A stretch of 64,000 nt of DNA from Prevotellaceae bacterium UBA1716 (GCA_002317225.1 DCIW01000195.1:1-64000); one strand, 5' to 3'. Counted from the first letter of the stretch, positions 8,850 to 18,799 are shown. Numbers and translations: made by a program. Notes: generated from the sequence alone by a model not told the origin.

Positions 8850-9836
8850 TTATCTATTTTGTACCCCAATACGTTCAAAGCGCTTTTTCATTAAAAATGG
8901 ATATATTTGAGGCCAAACCATAAAAATAAAAGCGCGACGCTTCTCACGAAATGGAACATCTGCAAAGAATGCTTTATAAGCATTTTTACGGGTATATGAA
9001 AGATATTCCTTGTGCAAATTAGGAAATTCCTTTTGAGCTTGCCCCAAAACGATGAAATTATACATGTCGCTATAAGTATGCCAGATAGCATACTCCCATG
9101 CTTTAAGAACAGCCGTTGATGGACTAATTAAGTTTTCTTTTATACGATATAATGCTTGAATACCACAAATAACCTTATTGACATTAAATTTGGTCATTGC
9201 ACTATTTGAATTATCACGACGATAATAATACAGTTTTTTATGCCCAACAACAATCTTATTGGCTCTTTGGAAAGTATAACAAGCAAAATTAAAACCTTCA
9301 CCTATAAAAATATCCTCAAAAAAACGTAGATTATCAGCCAAAAAAGAACGCCTGAATAATTTACAATAGCAACCGATCGGTATTTTATAATATAACTCTC
9401 GAATAACGGCCTTTTCGGGTGATAAAACTTCTATATAGTCTCTATCAATTTGTTGGGTGCGAAAAGTTGTAAAATGACCAGCACTTAATGCGATATCAGC
9501 ATCATGTTTAATTGCTAATTCAAGAAAATAAGACACGTATTCTGAATCCACATAATCATCCGCATCAACAAAGCAAACATACTCGCCTGTAGAAGCGTCA
9601 ATTCCAGTATTTCTGGCAGCACTAACTCCTCCATTACGTTTATGGATCACCTTTATTCGAGAATCTTTCTCTGCATAAAGGTCTGCTATCAAACCAGAAT
9701 CATCTGGTGAACCATCATCAACTAATATTATTTCAATATTTTTATGTGTCTGATTTTGCACAGACTCAATACATTGGGGCAAATAAGATGCCACATTGTA
9801 CATTGGGGCAATAATCGAAACTTTAATATTTTCCAT
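8850..9836 (-). CDS. Glycosyltransferase family 2 protein
   Basis: A 328-residue GT-A fold GT2 enzyme. It starts VSIIAPMYNVASYLPQCIES, then ILVDDGSPDDSG (nucleotide binding), NGGVSAARNTGID, and YVCFVDADDYVD with the metal-binding DxD (DAD) near residue 93. The C-terminal third contains YYYRRDNSNSAMT, common in capsule GT2 proteins. It is cytoplasmic and membrane-associated, adding one sugar to the lipid-linked repeat unit. Only 2 bp separate it from the GT4 gene upstream. One of three GT2 enzymes in the locus. Confidence 0.9.
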   Translation of the reverse strand: MENIKVSIIAPMYNVASYLPQCIESVQNQTHKNIEIILVDDGSPDDSGLIADLYAEKDSRIKVIHKRNGGVSAARNTGIDASTGEYVCFVDADDYVDSEYVSYFLELAIKHDADIALSAGHFTTFRTQQIDRDYIEVLSPEKAVIRELYYKIPIGCYCKLFRRSFLADNLRFFEDIFIGEGFNFACYTFQRANKIVVGHKKLYYYRRDNSNSAMTKFNVNKVICGIQALYRIKENLISPSTAVLKAWEYAIWHTYSDMYNFIVLGQAQKEFPNLHKEYLSYTRKNAYKAFFADVPFREKRRAFIFMVWPQIYPFLMKKRFERIGVQNR

Positions 9837-9838
9837 AC

Positions 9839-10972
9839 TTAAACGTTGTTTTTTAAAAAAGTATAAACAGCGTGACCATTTTTTATAAAATCAAAATGCT
9901 TCTTTCCAACTTCATAACCATTATGCCCTATATAATTGGCATAATCCACATTTCGCGATAAATTTAGCATAGCTTCCGAATAAGCTTCAACCGAATAATC
10001 GACTATTAATGCAGATTCCTTATCAACAAAATAATATGGAATTTCTCCAACTTCACTTGTTATTATAGGCCTACCAGTTGAAACATATTCCGCTATTTTT
10101 TGAGAAAAGCGAGCATGATCTGCCACTGAATTTGGATCAAGGGGAATCAACAAAGCAAGAGAAGTCAAGTATATATTAAATAATTCCTCGTCAGAAATCT
10201 GTTGTTTAACTTCAATCATTGACTCGAGATTCAATGATTGAATTTTAACAAGCGCTCTATTCATTGCAGATTTTCTTCCATACAAAACAAGTATTAGTTT
10301 TTGACGTCCTCCGCTTTCAACGAATTTTTTATAAGCTTCTAAAAGATTTACTAAGACTCGGTAATAAGCAGCACCAGCACAATATGAAAAGTGTCCAAAA
10401 GAAATTCCTCTTTGTAACTCAATTCGTTCAAAATCAGACAATACCGGAATTATATGCATTGGCAACGAAAAATGTTCATATTTATTCCACAAAAAATGAC
10501 TTATTGGGAAGAACGCATCTAAAAAAACACCATACCAATGTGTGCATATATAGGCAGCAATCCTCTCGCTCAATGTTTTCCCAAATAAACTAGGTTCCCA
10601 TTCTTGAGTCATCCAAACACATTTATAACCTATCATTTTGGCGAATAAAAGTTGAATCAAATAAACTTGCCATCGTCCTCCAACAAACAAGATATTCTTT
10701 TCACTTTTACTTTTAAGACTTGCCAACAAAGATAGTAATTTGCCTATATTGAATATAATTCTAAAAAATGTTCCTTTAGGAAATAAAAAACAATCAAAAC
10801 CATGGTGATGTTTAACACAAAAATTTTCCACCTCGGAACCTTCAACTCCATTGATAAAAGTAACCTTAGCACCACATCTTGCAAGTCCTCTTGCAAGAAA
10901 GTCCGCTTTTGTATTTGAAGCACTGAACTTTATAGGAAAAGATTGGGTACAATGCGAAAAAACAATATTCAT
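9839..10972 (-). CDS. Glycosyltransferase family 4-like (GT-B) protein
   Basis: A 377-residue protein with GT-B features. The N-terminal domain begins MNIVFSHCTQSFPIKFSASN and includes NILFVGGRWQVYLIQLL. The C-terminal domain has ISDEELFNIYLTSLALLIPL and FSQKIAEYVSTGRPIITSEV followed by GEIPYYF, matching the donor-binding helix of GT4 enzymes, though less canonical than the GT at 3174-4232. It presumably adds a sugar to the repeat unit. It is followed upstream by a 300-bp gap, so it may begin a transcription sub-unit. Confidence 0.78.
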   Translation of the reverse strand: MNIVFSHCTQSFPIKFSASNTKADFLARGLARCGAKVTFINGVEGSEVENFCVKHHHGFDCFLFPKGTFFRIIFNIGKLLSLLASLKSKSEKNILFVGGRWQVYLIQLLFAKMIGYKCVWMTQEWEPSLFGKTLSERIAAYICTHWYGVFLDAFFPISHFLWNKYEHFSLPMHIIPVLSDFERIELQRGISFGHFSYCAGAAYYRVLVNLLEAYKKFVESGGRQKLILVLYGRKSAMNRALVKIQSLNLESMIEVKQQISDEELFNIYLTSLALLIPLDPNSVADHARFSQKIAEYVSTGRPIITSEVGEIPYYFVDKESALIVDYSVEAYSEAMLNLSRNVDYANYIGHNGYEVGKKHFDFIKNGHAVYTFLKNNV

Positions 10973-11272
10973 TATTTCAAGTTAATCTAGAAAAAAACGG
11001 ATTAGATTATTGAATATTTATTTATTATATTTATCAAATAGTAATTAAGACGTCCAAGGAGATGAAATCATGAAGCTTATAAGTGCTGAATTTAGTTTAT
11101 TTGAAACTATAAGCAACTTGACTAGTAAATGATTTCCCCTTCTGGTACAACTGTTCCTACATCTCCAAAAGAAGCAAATTGCAATACTTTGGCAAGAGAG
11201 AAATCAACCTTAATTTACAAAGCATGATTACAAACGAGATTTCAAGCTAAATGTTACTAAATTTGATTTGTT
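10973..11272. other. 300-bp AT-rich gap without a recognised gene
   Basis: This stretch lies between the Wzy-like gene and the GT4 gene, both on the minus strand. The only coding-like signal is a roughly 30-codon stop-free minus-strand stretch (about 11130-11218) that reads VLQFASFGDVGTVVPEGEII and ends in TAG; it is bounded by a stop upstream and I do not recognise it. No convincing promoter or terminator was found. It may be a gene remnant or simple spacer. Confidence 0.3.
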
Positions 11273-12544
11273 TTATCGAGCCTTCGATTTCAACAGCATT
11301 CGTTTAAAATAATACTTTATCTCAAAATCATTCATTTCACGTAATTGTGGGTGTACACAGACAGAAATTATCATAAACATCATTATATATATACAATCTG
11401 GAGTACAAAAATTATTACTTATCCAATCACATACCCAAAAAATACCTATATATACTACAAATGCTCGAATATATCTATTACGAGCACGATTTAATGTTGA
11501 AATTCCTAACCAATAATAAAAAACAAACCAAACAAACAAACCCAAAATACCACACCAAGTAAAAATATTGACAGCGAAAACTTCACTATACCTTTGGGGA
11601 GAAACACCTTCAACCCGAAGAAAACCACCTTCACGACTTTTTACGAATTCAGAATCGTATCCATATCCTGGGGTTCTTCCCCAAAACATATATTCATTCT
11701 CCATAGACGATGAAATAGACTCAGTATACAACATAGTACGAGTATCACTTTTCATATTCTCACCTGAAGCAGACACATAATTACCTTGAATATACGAATC
11801 AAACTTGAGCACATTAAATATTCCCGTCAAAGCCAATATTAAAAAAAACACTGGAATCCACATTAATAAATGAAAAAGGAAATGAGAAAACTTATAAGTT
11901 AAACAGACGTGATATTTCAGCATAAGAAACACAGCTAATGGGGCAATCAAAGACAAATAATCCATTCTTTGATATATACCAAATAAAACCAAAAAAACAT
12001 ATAAAAAGTATGTCACAAAACGAAATTGGCGAGTCAGACATTCAGACAATATCAAAAAGAAGAATGTAAAATACAACATTCCCATAACATACCATTTGTC
12101 AATATAGGCTAATGATATAAGCGTAATCCATGGTACATATCTCCACCATAATCTTATTGTGCGTCTAAGAAACCCTTCTTGTTGCATTATAAATATAAAA
12201 CCAAGAGAGCAAAAGCTACAAAAACAGCACATTCTTGTATAAGGGAATATAGAAGACGGGACATAAAGTAATTTAATTAACGACGCTAACACATAAAGTA
12301 GCATAAATCCAAAAATACTTGAAATAACAGGATATTGCCTAACCAGCGTATTCCGATGCTTCCAAAAATACCATAAACAAAAAATAGCATAGGATATATA
12401 TAAAAAATAATTATATATTTGATATGTCTTCCCTATATGTAACTTAAATAATATAGGAGAGAAAGATTGCAAAATGATAAGCCATGGCAAATATTTATGC
12501 GCATAACGATCTATTTTATAAACTTTACGCTTTGATTGTGTCAT
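11273..12544 (-). CDS. Wzy-like O-antigen polymerase (multispanning membrane protein)
   Basis: A 423-residue hydrophobic protein with around ten to twelve membrane segments and one larger hydrophilic loop (about residues 250-310, containing RTMLYTESISSSMENEYMFW and GRTPGYGYDSEF). Such a loop between late membrane helices is typical of Wzy polymerases and WaaL ligases. It is the only candidate polymerase in the locus and lies with the single Wzx flippase, so I infer that it polymerises the repeat units on the periplasmic face. Wzy proteins have little sequence conservation; the call rests on topology and context. Confidence 0.7.
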   Translation of the reverse strand: MTQSKRKVYKIDRYAHKYLPWLIILQSFSPILFKLHIGKTYQIYNYFLYISYAIFCLWYFWKHRNTLVRQYPVISSIFGFMLLYVLASLIKLLYVPSSIFPYTRMCCFCSFCSLGFIFIMQQEGFLRRTIRLWWRYVPWITLISLAYIDKWYVMGMLYFTFFFLILSECLTRQFRFVTYFLYVFLVLFGIYQRMDYLSLIAPLAVFLMLKYHVCLTYKFSHFLFHLLMWIPVFFLILALTGIFNVLKFDSYIQGNYVSASGENMKSDTRTMLYTESISSSMENEYMFWGRTPGYGYDSEFVKSREGGFLRVEGVSPQRYSEVFAVNIFTWCGILGLFVWFVFYYWLGISTLNRARNRYIRAFVVYIGIFWVCDWISNNFCTPDCIYIMMFMIISVCVHPQLREMNDFEIKYYFKRMLLKSKAR

Positions 12545-12556
12545 ATGTGGTTATTT

Positions 12557-13441
12557 TTATCTGTCGCAAATATCATTAATGTTTCCATTCCAGAAAAAAA
12601 CATCTTCATTTTTTCTGTAATAATCATTTAAGAATAATTCCCATCTACCATTTGCTATTTGGCGTAAACCATTTTTTATAAATTTAGCAGGATTACCTCC
12701 TATACAAGAATATGGTTCTAATTCCGTTGTATAATCTTTTCCGACGGCTGAGTACGGTCCTGCAACTATAGTATAATCTGGTATTTTCGTTCCTCTTTTA
12801 ACTGTAGTAAAACTTCCCAACCAACACCCTTCTCCTATTTCAATAGGTTTGCAATTATCTTTTATTGCCATAGTGTTTATATCTATGATATAATGAATGT
12901 CGGTATCCATTAACGTGGAATTATTAGCAATGAAACTAGCTTTGCCAATTTCACATCGTTTATCAATAAAAAAAGTCACATTATCTCCAATATAGCAATT
13001 ATCTTTTATACTTAATTCCCCACGAATTTTCCATTTAGCCCCTTGCCGTATCACAATTCCATGTCCAAAATAGAAAACTCCTGATAGCGTTATACTGGAT
13101 ACATCCCCAACACTACGACCTTGGTCCATGTGTCCTATTACAACGGATTTAGGATATATGTCACTTATGTCTAAAGGTATCACCTTACCAGACAGATCAA
13201 AGAATCGTATATCCCCATATATCCAAACAGGTGTTTTCCAAGCATATTTTACAGGCATCGTACGAAAATTAAAATATATTGTCTTCCAAAAACACAAACG
13301 ATTTTCCAATTTATTCATTTCTATTTCTGCAAGAAGATTATTAAATGTTGATTTGTTCGTTAGAATCTTATATATTCCAAGAAGAATCAACTTGTATATT
13401 CTAAATGTAAGTGAGATTTTCTTTAATATAAGTGCAAACAT
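12557..13441 (-). CDS. Hexapeptide-repeat acyltransferase (LbH)
   Basis: A 294-residue protein. Residues from about 120 on carry imperfect hexapeptide turns (IKDNCYIGDNVTFF, CEIGKASFIANNSTLMDTDI) and the signature GEGCWLGSFTTVKRGTKIPD, followed by SCIGGNPAKFIKNG, the C-terminal cap of WbbJ/Maa-type acetyltransferases. The His of MDTDIHYI is the candidate catalytic base. It probably acetylates a sugar precursor or repeat-unit residue. Its N-terminal 19 bp overlap the end of the upstream GT2 gene. The N-terminal 40 residues are basic and hydrophobic; a later ATG at 13318 would remove them. It is paralogous to the truncated gene at 1-359. Confidence 0.83.
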   Translation of the reverse strand: MFALILKKISLTFRIYKLILLGIYKILTNKSTFNNLLAEIEMNKLENRLCFWKTIYFNFRTMPVKYAWKTPVWIYGDIRFFDLSGKVIPLDISDIYPKSVVIGHMDQGRSVGDVSSITLSGVFYFGHGIVIRQGAKWKIRGELSIKDNCYIGDNVTFFIDKRCEIGKASFIANNSTLMDTDIHYIIDINTMAIKDNCKPIEIGEGCWLGSFTTVKRGTKIPDYTIVAGPYSAVGKDYTTELEPYSCIGGNPAKFIKNGLRQIANGRWELFLNDYYRKNEDVFFWNGNINDICDR

Positions 13442-14379
13442 AACAATATATATCTAATTTTCGTAATAACATCATGATAATTATAAACTTTTTTGTATGT
13501 TAATGCATCACGAGACAATTGTTTTGCAGCCTTTCTCATATTGGCAGGACATCGATTATCAAATACCACATACGAGAATGGATAATGAAACATATTAGCC
13601 ACAGAAGAGGCATAATTAGACCCTTGCAATCCAAAATGCTCTATGAGTTTAACAGATAATTTACTATATATCTCCGACAGAAGATAATTTTGAGTGTAGT
13701 TTCTCTTTATTTCACATGATTCTGTTTTCTGGGGGGTAACATAGTAATAATTTCGATCATTTATAAACTTAAAATACTTACAATGTATCATATATGAGTG
13801 AAGAAACACTCCATCTTCACATTTATCAATACCAACAGGAAAATGAATATTAAACTCATCTATAAGACTACTATAAAAAAGTCTGCCCCAAACTGCTTGA
13901 AAATGAAGAAGTCTGTTAGAAGATATAATATCTTGGGCACTTCCATTTTCAAAAAAATAGTCCTTGAAATTGAATCCAGAATAGGACATATCATGTCCCC
14001 CATCGGCATAAATGCCATGGAATCCCTGAGTAACTAATAATTGAGGATTCCACTCCGAATTAGCATTCACCATACACTGCAGATAGTCTTGTCCTACATA
14101 GTCGTCTGAATCAATAAAAGCAATCCATTCACCGCTACTATGTTCAAGCCCTGTGTTTCGAGCACAACTTCGTCCCTGGTTTGTAGTATGAATTACTTTT
14201 ATTCGGGAATCTTTTTGGGAATACTCATCACAAATGCAGCCACTATTATCTGGAGAACCATCATCAACAAGTATCAATTCCCAATCAGGGTAAGATTGAG
14301 ACAAAACACTATCTATGCAACGTGACACGTATTGCTCAACTTTATAAACAGGGACGATAATAGAAATCAATTTGTTCAT
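13423..14379 (-). CDS. Glycosyltransferase family 2 protein
   Basis: A 318-residue GT2 enzyme: ISIIVPVYKVEQYVSRCIDS, LILVDDGSPDNSG, NQGRSCARNTGLE and WIAFIDSDDYVGQDYL, with the DxD as DSD near residue 92. After the catalytic domain, GRLFYSSLIDE and CEDGVFLHSYMI are typical of capsule GT2 proteins (the ED(G) catalytic-base region). It adds one sugar to the lipid-linked repeat unit. It ends 19 bp into the acyltransferase gene and starts 3 bp after the next upstream gene's stop. Confidence 0.9.
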   Translation of the reverse strand: MNKLISIIVPVYKVEQYVSRCIDSVLSQSYPDWELILVDDGSPDNSGCICDEYSQKDSRIKVIHTTNQGRSCARNTGLEHSSGEWIAFIDSDDYVGQDYLQCMVNANSEWNPQLLVTQGFHGIYADGGHDMSYSGFNFKDYFFENGSAQDIISSNRLLHFQAVWGRLFYSSLIDEFNIHFPVGIDKCEDGVFLHSYMIHCKYFKFINDRNYYYVTPQKTESCEIKRNYTQNYLLSEIYSKLSVKLIEHFGLQGSNYASSVANMFHYPFSYVVFDNRCPANMRKAAKQLSRDALTYKKVYNYHDVITKIRYILLCLHLY

Positions 14380-14382
14380 AAT

Positions 14383-15414
14383 TTAGAATTTCCCAATCAA
14401 GTATCTCAAATATTTAGTGTTCAAAATACAAGAGATTAATGAGCAAATACATATTAAACAGAAAAATATGAATAAATAAACGCCAATTTGGACAAGCAAT
14501 GGTGATTTAACAATTACATCCTTCAAATAGAATGTAAGAATCATATTGAAAATCGGATGTATTCCATAAAATATAAGGGAATTTCGGCCGATATACTCTA
14601 AAAATTTATTAGAGTCTATACATTTAGACATAGAAATAACAAGAATTGTTCCTACGATTGCCATAATATAAAAGATAATGACATCTACCCCTTTATATGT
14701 AAAAAGATATGTCACCTGAACCACCAAATTAAATTGCTGAAGCACATAAACTATAATTAAATATAATGGGAGTAAGATTACCATCGTTTTGGGAATATCA
14801 TATTTCTTTATTTGAATTCCTATAGGTATGAAAATGATAAAAATAAAAGCATGTATGAGATACCAAAAATTCAATGTAATCACTTGTTGATTATATAGAT
14901 AACCTAAAATCACGCCTATTATTGAAATCACTATACATGAAAATTTTATATATTTCCCCAAATATCTGTTCAGCAACCAATAAATCATCTTTGCACAAAA
15001 CAAAGCCGAGCAAAACCATAACTTTCCACCATAGATAAAGAAATGAACAACAGCATTCTTTATGGTTGACAAATATCCATAACGCCCAAATTCACCAATT
15101 GTTGATTGGTAAATTATGCCTGAAAGGACACCTAAAGTAACAGATGGTATGATAAGGGATTTGAAATTCGTAGGCAGAAATGTCTTAAATGGCTTGTCAT
15201 ATCTACTAAACATAGCTGATACCACGAAGAATGCAGCCATAAAAAACATTACCCAATAATCATCCAGCATATCAAGTGCTGATGTTACATTGTTTCTTAT
15301 ATCATATAATTCTGAACGAATATGTATATGATGAAGAAATAAAAGAATAATTAATATACCTTTAGCAACATCAGCATAATGAACTCTTTGTCTTGTTAAT
15401 TGAGCATTTAGCAT
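14383..15414 (-). CDS. Membrane acyltransferase family 3 (OafA-like)
   Basis: A 343-residue polytopic protein. The N-terminus reads HYADVAKGILIILLFLHHIH, with the conserved family-3 His pair, followed by FFMAAFFVVSAMFSRY and about nine further membrane segments; GRNSLIFYGIHPIFNMI near residue 275 is the usual second conserved block. It acylates a polysaccharide or lipid-linked sugar in the inner membrane. It differs clearly from the paralogue at 4283-5263, so the two probably modify different positions. It lies 9 bp downstream of the Wzx gene. Confidence 0.85.
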   Translation of the reverse strand: MLNAQLTRQRVHYADVAKGILIILLFLHHIHIRSELYDIRNNVTSALDMLDDYWVMFFMAAFFVVSAMFSRYDKPFKTFLPTNFKSLIIPSVTLGVLSGIIYQSTIGEFGRYGYLSTIKNAVVHFFIYGGKLWFCSALFCAKMIYWLLNRYLGKYIKFSCIVISIIGVILGYLYNQQVITLNFWYLIHAFIFIIFIPIGIQIKKYDIPKTMVILLPLYLIIVYVLQQFNLVVQVTYLFTYKGVDVIIFYIMAIVGTILVISMSKCIDSNKFLEYIGRNSLIFYGIHPIFNMILTFYLKDVIVKSPLLVQIGVYLFIFFCLICICSLISCILNTKYLRYLIGKF

Positions 15415-15423
15415 ATCAAGACT

Positions 15424-16968
15424 TCATTTTTTATGGGAAAAAGTATTTCTAATTCGAAAAATAAAATCTCTAAATCCTTGAGATATTATATAAAACTCGG
15501 CACAAATCAATGTGGACACAATTGTAAAAACAACAATTGAATAAAATCCAAAAGAAATATAAGATGTAATATGACTTGGCAATATTCTATTGAAAAGAAA
15601 AGTCAGCACAAATACATCAGCATAGATCATCAAATACCTTAATATGACAGGAATAAAATAAGTTTTAACTGGCATGTGAAAGCCCTTTCTAAAAAGAAAA
15701 ATTGGTTTCCAAATCATAATAATAAGTAATTGGGAAATAACTCCCCCCATTAAGACTCCTTGATATCCCCAATAATGTCCAAATATCAAGCCACCTGCTA
15801 CATTAATAAATCCTTCGACACCAGGTGCCCAAACATCACTGAAAAGACCATATCCATTAATATGATGGTCTACTGTTAAGCGAGTTATAGAAAAACTTTG
15901 ACTTATCACCAATAGAATAAGTAATGTTTGACTCAACACATATTTGTCCCCTAACCATAAAGCAATAAATTTATGAGATAAGAAATATAAACATAATAGA
16001 ACAATAGAAGCTATGCAAAAACGAGAATCATATAACTCCCAAAAAACTCGGATTATTTTCTTTCTATCTCCACTTGCTATAAGATTTCCAATTGCTGCAC
16101 CAACACTGCTAAAAACCATCTCAATAATAATCCTAACTTTACCTAATATCAAAAGATAATTCGAATAATAAGAAACAATTGTTAATGTTGAGTATGCATA
16201 CATCAAGAATGGACTTGTATTAGAAATTATTTGGTTAGTAATTTTATGTATAAAAACTTGTTTAGTCTTTTTAATCACGTCAGGGTATTCTTTAACAAGT
16301 TGTTTGCCATCAATACCAGGTGATTTGAGCCATGGATAATCTCTTGAAAGAACATGATTTAACCACCAACAAGAAAATAAAGAACTGAATAATTTTGAAA
16401 ATAGATATAATAAAAAGGGGTGTGAAACAACTGGCAAAAGAAACAATAATATAATATTAACTCCAACTTGTACGCCTTGTGTGACTCTCGTAAGCTTATA
16501 TCCCTTTTGATCAGTAGTAAGAACAATAGAACGGTAATTTAGGAAATAACCAAGCATTGACCCAAATAGCATTATAGAAAAGGTTGCATAAGTATACCAA
16601 AGTGGTATCTTTATGTCCTTGAATATCATAGGGAAAAAAAGCATAAGTATGCCAGCTCCAACAATTACTATTATTGCAACCCTTTTGTATATCCATCCTT
16701 GCAATGCTACAATTCTATTTATTTCGTCATAATCACGATTAAACAAATGCTTATATAAGAAGAATGTTACAGACGTACCAACTCCTAATTCAGCAATATT
16801 AAGAAATCCGAGTAAGTTATGTGCAGTAGTATCTAAGCCAATTACTTCAGAGCCTAAATAATCAAAAAAAACTTTTCTTGTCCAAAAACTTAGGATAAGC
16901 ATCACGACATAGTAAAACAATGCAACTTTTGCATTCTTGATGCTTTTGGATGTACGAGATTCCGACAT
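15424..16968 (-). CDS. Wzx-like polysaccharide flippase
   Basis: A roughly 514-residue membrane protein of the MOP/Wzx exporter superfamily with 12-14 predicted helices. The preferred start at 16968 (MSESRTSKSIKNAKVALFYY) is a recurrent N-terminus of Bacteroidales flippases; the longer start at 16989 adds MTVVIFN. FFDYLGSEVIGLDTTAHNLL and NIAELGVGTSVTFFLY follow. It moves the undecaprenyl-linked repeat unit to the periplasmic face for the Wzy-like polymerase at 11273-12544. It is the only full flippase of this type here, so it is the likely exporter for the whole locus. Confidence 0.9.
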   Translation of the reverse strand: MSESRTSKSIKNAKVALFYYVVMLILSFWTRKVFFDYLGSEVIGLDTTAHNLLGFLNIAELGVGTSVTFFLYKHLFNRDYDEINRIVALQGWIYKRVAIIVIVGAGILMLFFPMIFKDIKIPLWYTYATFSIMLFGSMLGYFLNYRSIVLTTDQKGYKLTRVTQGVQVGVNIILLFLLPVVSHPFLLYLFSKLFSSLFSCWWLNHVLSRDYPWLKSPGIDGKQLVKEYPDVIKKTKQVFIHKITNQIISNTSPFLMYAYSTLTIVSYYSNYLLILGKVRIIIEMVFSSVGAAIGNLIASGDRKKIIRVFWELYDSRFCIASIVLLCLYFLSHKFIALWLGDKYVLSQTLLILLVISQSFSITRLTVDHHINGYGLFSDVWAPGVEGFINVAGGLIFGHYWGYQGVLMGGVISQLLIIMIWKPIFLFRKGFHMPVKTYFIPVILRYLMIYADVFVLTFLFNRILPSHITSYISFGFYSIVVFTIVSTLICAEFYIISQGFRDFIFRIRNTFSHKK

Positions 16969-17164
16969 ATTAAAAATAACTACTGTCATTATTATCCCAT
17001 TAAAATCAGGATATTTTTTAAGAACATCTATAGAATAATGGAACAGAAATAATTTATGACATCATTTAAGTTAATTACATCTTATTGGTCTATCAAATTG
17101 ATTGGTATTCAATATAATATATTATTATATAGCCAATGTACTTTAACGCTAAAAAAGATTAATC

Positions 17165-17576
17165 CTATTGTATAGAGATCACCCTTGAATATGAAACACC
17201 ATTTGATGTATGCATATAATACTTTCCAGATTTACTCATTATTTTTTTACATAAGGACGTGAAACAAACCTATATTTGTCTAATAGCGGGAAATCCAACA
17301 CTTTGACCCATTGAACAGAAGGAATTGAAGTTTCTCTACTTATCTGTTTTACATAATAATTTTTTATTTTATACCAATTATCGAAGACGGTTTCCAATCC
17401 TTCACAATCGTTTATATAAACATTATTATATATAACAGAAGGATATCCTATTTTATGATAATCAGGAAAATCATCACCACACTAATCATAAGTGTAGGTA
17501 AACAATCCATACGATCATTAATATCCATAAGAACAACAAATAGTACATTAGCCCCTACTGGCAAAAAACAGATTAA
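17165..17576 (-). pseudogene. Remnant of a DUF6056-like membrane protein (C-terminal part)
   Basis: Translating the minus strand in two frames gives a run of matches to the C-terminus of the intact protein at 25109-26575. IGYPSVIYNNVYIN matches its IAYPSPIYHHLYLN; VQWVKVLDFPLLD matches its VKLTKVIDLPILN; then, after a frameshift near a run of A (about 17248), KSGKYYMHTSNGVSYSRVIS matches its KSGNYYQVVTNGKTYTKVIS, ending at the same place with a stop at 17165. Upstream, LICFLPVGANVLFVVLMDIN reads like a membrane segment and is interrupted by a stop and frame change. The N-terminal two thirds are missing. This is a decayed copy, not a gene. Confidence 0.75.
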
Positions 17577-17823
17577 AATATGAACTGAACAATCCCTTTT
17601 GCATTTTCGGCATTTGGATTGGTGCTAAAAGTTTGATACACAGTCAAAAAGTATTTTTATAATAGAAATAATAGGTACCACCTTGCCAAAGATATTTGAA
17701 ACGAGAAAAACGCTCAAAGTAAAAAACCGCATCAAGACTAGTACAAATTATTCCAACTATACAAAACCTTATGAATTCTCGAATTCTGTTGTTATTTAGA
17801 CACAGCAGTAAACATTTCTTCAT
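17573..17823 (-). pseudogene. Frameshifted GtrA-family flippase remnant
   Basis: From ATG at 17823 the minus strand reads NNRIREFIRFCIVGIICTSL, nearly identical in the core to KVREFIRFCIVGVIATGIHY of the intact GtrA protein at 24692-25087. The frame stops after 59 codons. In the next frame QTFSTNPNAENAKGIVQFI matches FTFKTNPNAKRGMGFALSHF of the intact gene before another stop at 17573. The C-terminal membrane pair is lost. Together with the adjacent DUF6056-like remnant this is a second, decayed copy of the pair at 24692-26575, with the gene order swapped. Confidence 0.78.
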
Positions 17824-17836
17824 ATAATTTTATAGC

Positions 17837-18799
17837 TTAAGCTAATCTCCAAAAACGAAGGACTAAATCACTCAAATTCAAACATTTTCTAAGGAATAGA
17901 AGATTAGTCACCTTTTGAGATAGTTTGCATTTAGTTGGTATAAAATCATACTTTGCAATTTCTTTTAACAAACTTATTCTTTGCTGTTTGCTAATATCTT
18001 TACGGCGATAAGTTTCCATAATGGTCTGAATTTGCAAAAGCGAATTGTATTCTAATAGTTTATTGTAAGCTGTAAGCGACTTTATTTTTAGCGGTTGCAT
18101 AGCTTTATACCATTCTGTTGCAATCGCATAAGTAGCTTCAGCACTACGTCTGGATTTGCCTTTAGCTGTAAGAATGCTATTCGGACGATTATAGATATAT
18201 TCTGTTTGCTGTATTGTCTTACAAAACTTAGCTGAGCACAAAACAGTAATTAGAAACACCCAATCTTCAAAATTATTGATTGATTCAACAAAACTGATAT
18301 TATTGTCAGCAATGGTGCTTCTCCTAACGCTTTTACTCCAAGCGCTACCCATGTGATGGTATTTATCTTGCCAAAGAAATACAGTTTCGGTGATTGATAA
18401 TTCGGATGAAGGAAGCTGATATGTCTCTTTTCTTTTTTCATTTATCACCTCTGCGCCCTGAAATACTATATCCACTTCTTCAGATATGGCTTCTGCATAA
18501 TTTTTAAGCCAATCAGGAGAGACACAATCATCAGCATCAAGAAATGCAAGCCATTCACCTTGCGCAGCTTTTAATGCAGTGTTACGAGCATTACTGACTC
18601 CTTCATTTTTTTGATGAATAATTCTTATGCGAGAATCTAATTTTGAAGCCTCTTGGAGAATAATCAGCGAATCATCTATGCTGCCATCATCTACACAAAT
18701 CCATTCCCAATCTGTAAATGTTTGGGAAAGCATGCATGAAATTGTATCTTTGAGATACTTTGATGCATTATAGACTGGAGTGATGATAGAAAAGAGCAT
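17837..18799 (-). CDS. Glycosyltransferase family 2 protein
   Basis: A 320-residue GT2 enzyme with FSIITPVYNASKYLKDTISC, CVDDGSIDDSL, NEGVSNARNTALK and WLAFLDADDCVSPDWL; the DxD is DAD near residue 91. ESINNFEDWVFLIT supplies the ED acidic pair expected at the catalytic-base position. It adds a sugar to the repeat unit. It lies 13 bp downstream of the fucosyltransferase-like gene and just upstream of the decayed GtrA copy, so it may have been the last gene of an older operon module. Confidence 0.9.
   Translation of the reverse strand: MLFSIITPVYNASKYLKDTISCMLSQTFTDWEWICVDDGSIDDSLIILQEASKLDSRIRIIHQKNEGVSNARNTALKAAQGEWLAFLDADDCVSPDWLKNYAEAISEEVDIVFQGAEVINEKRKETYQLPSSELSITETVFLWQDKYHHMGSAWSKSVRRSTIADNNISFVESINNFEDWVFLITVLCSAKFCKTIQQTEYIYNRPNSILTAKGKSRRSAEATYAIATEWYKAMQPLKIKSLTAYNKLLEYNSLLQIQTIMETYRRKDISKQQRISLLKEIAKYDFIPTKCKLSQKVTNLLFLRKCLNLSDLVLRFWRLA

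Noticed and set aside
11130..11218. A short coding remnant in the gap before the Wzy-like gene
   Set aside because: Only about 30 codons without stop; no similarity recognised, so it was not called as a pseudogene.
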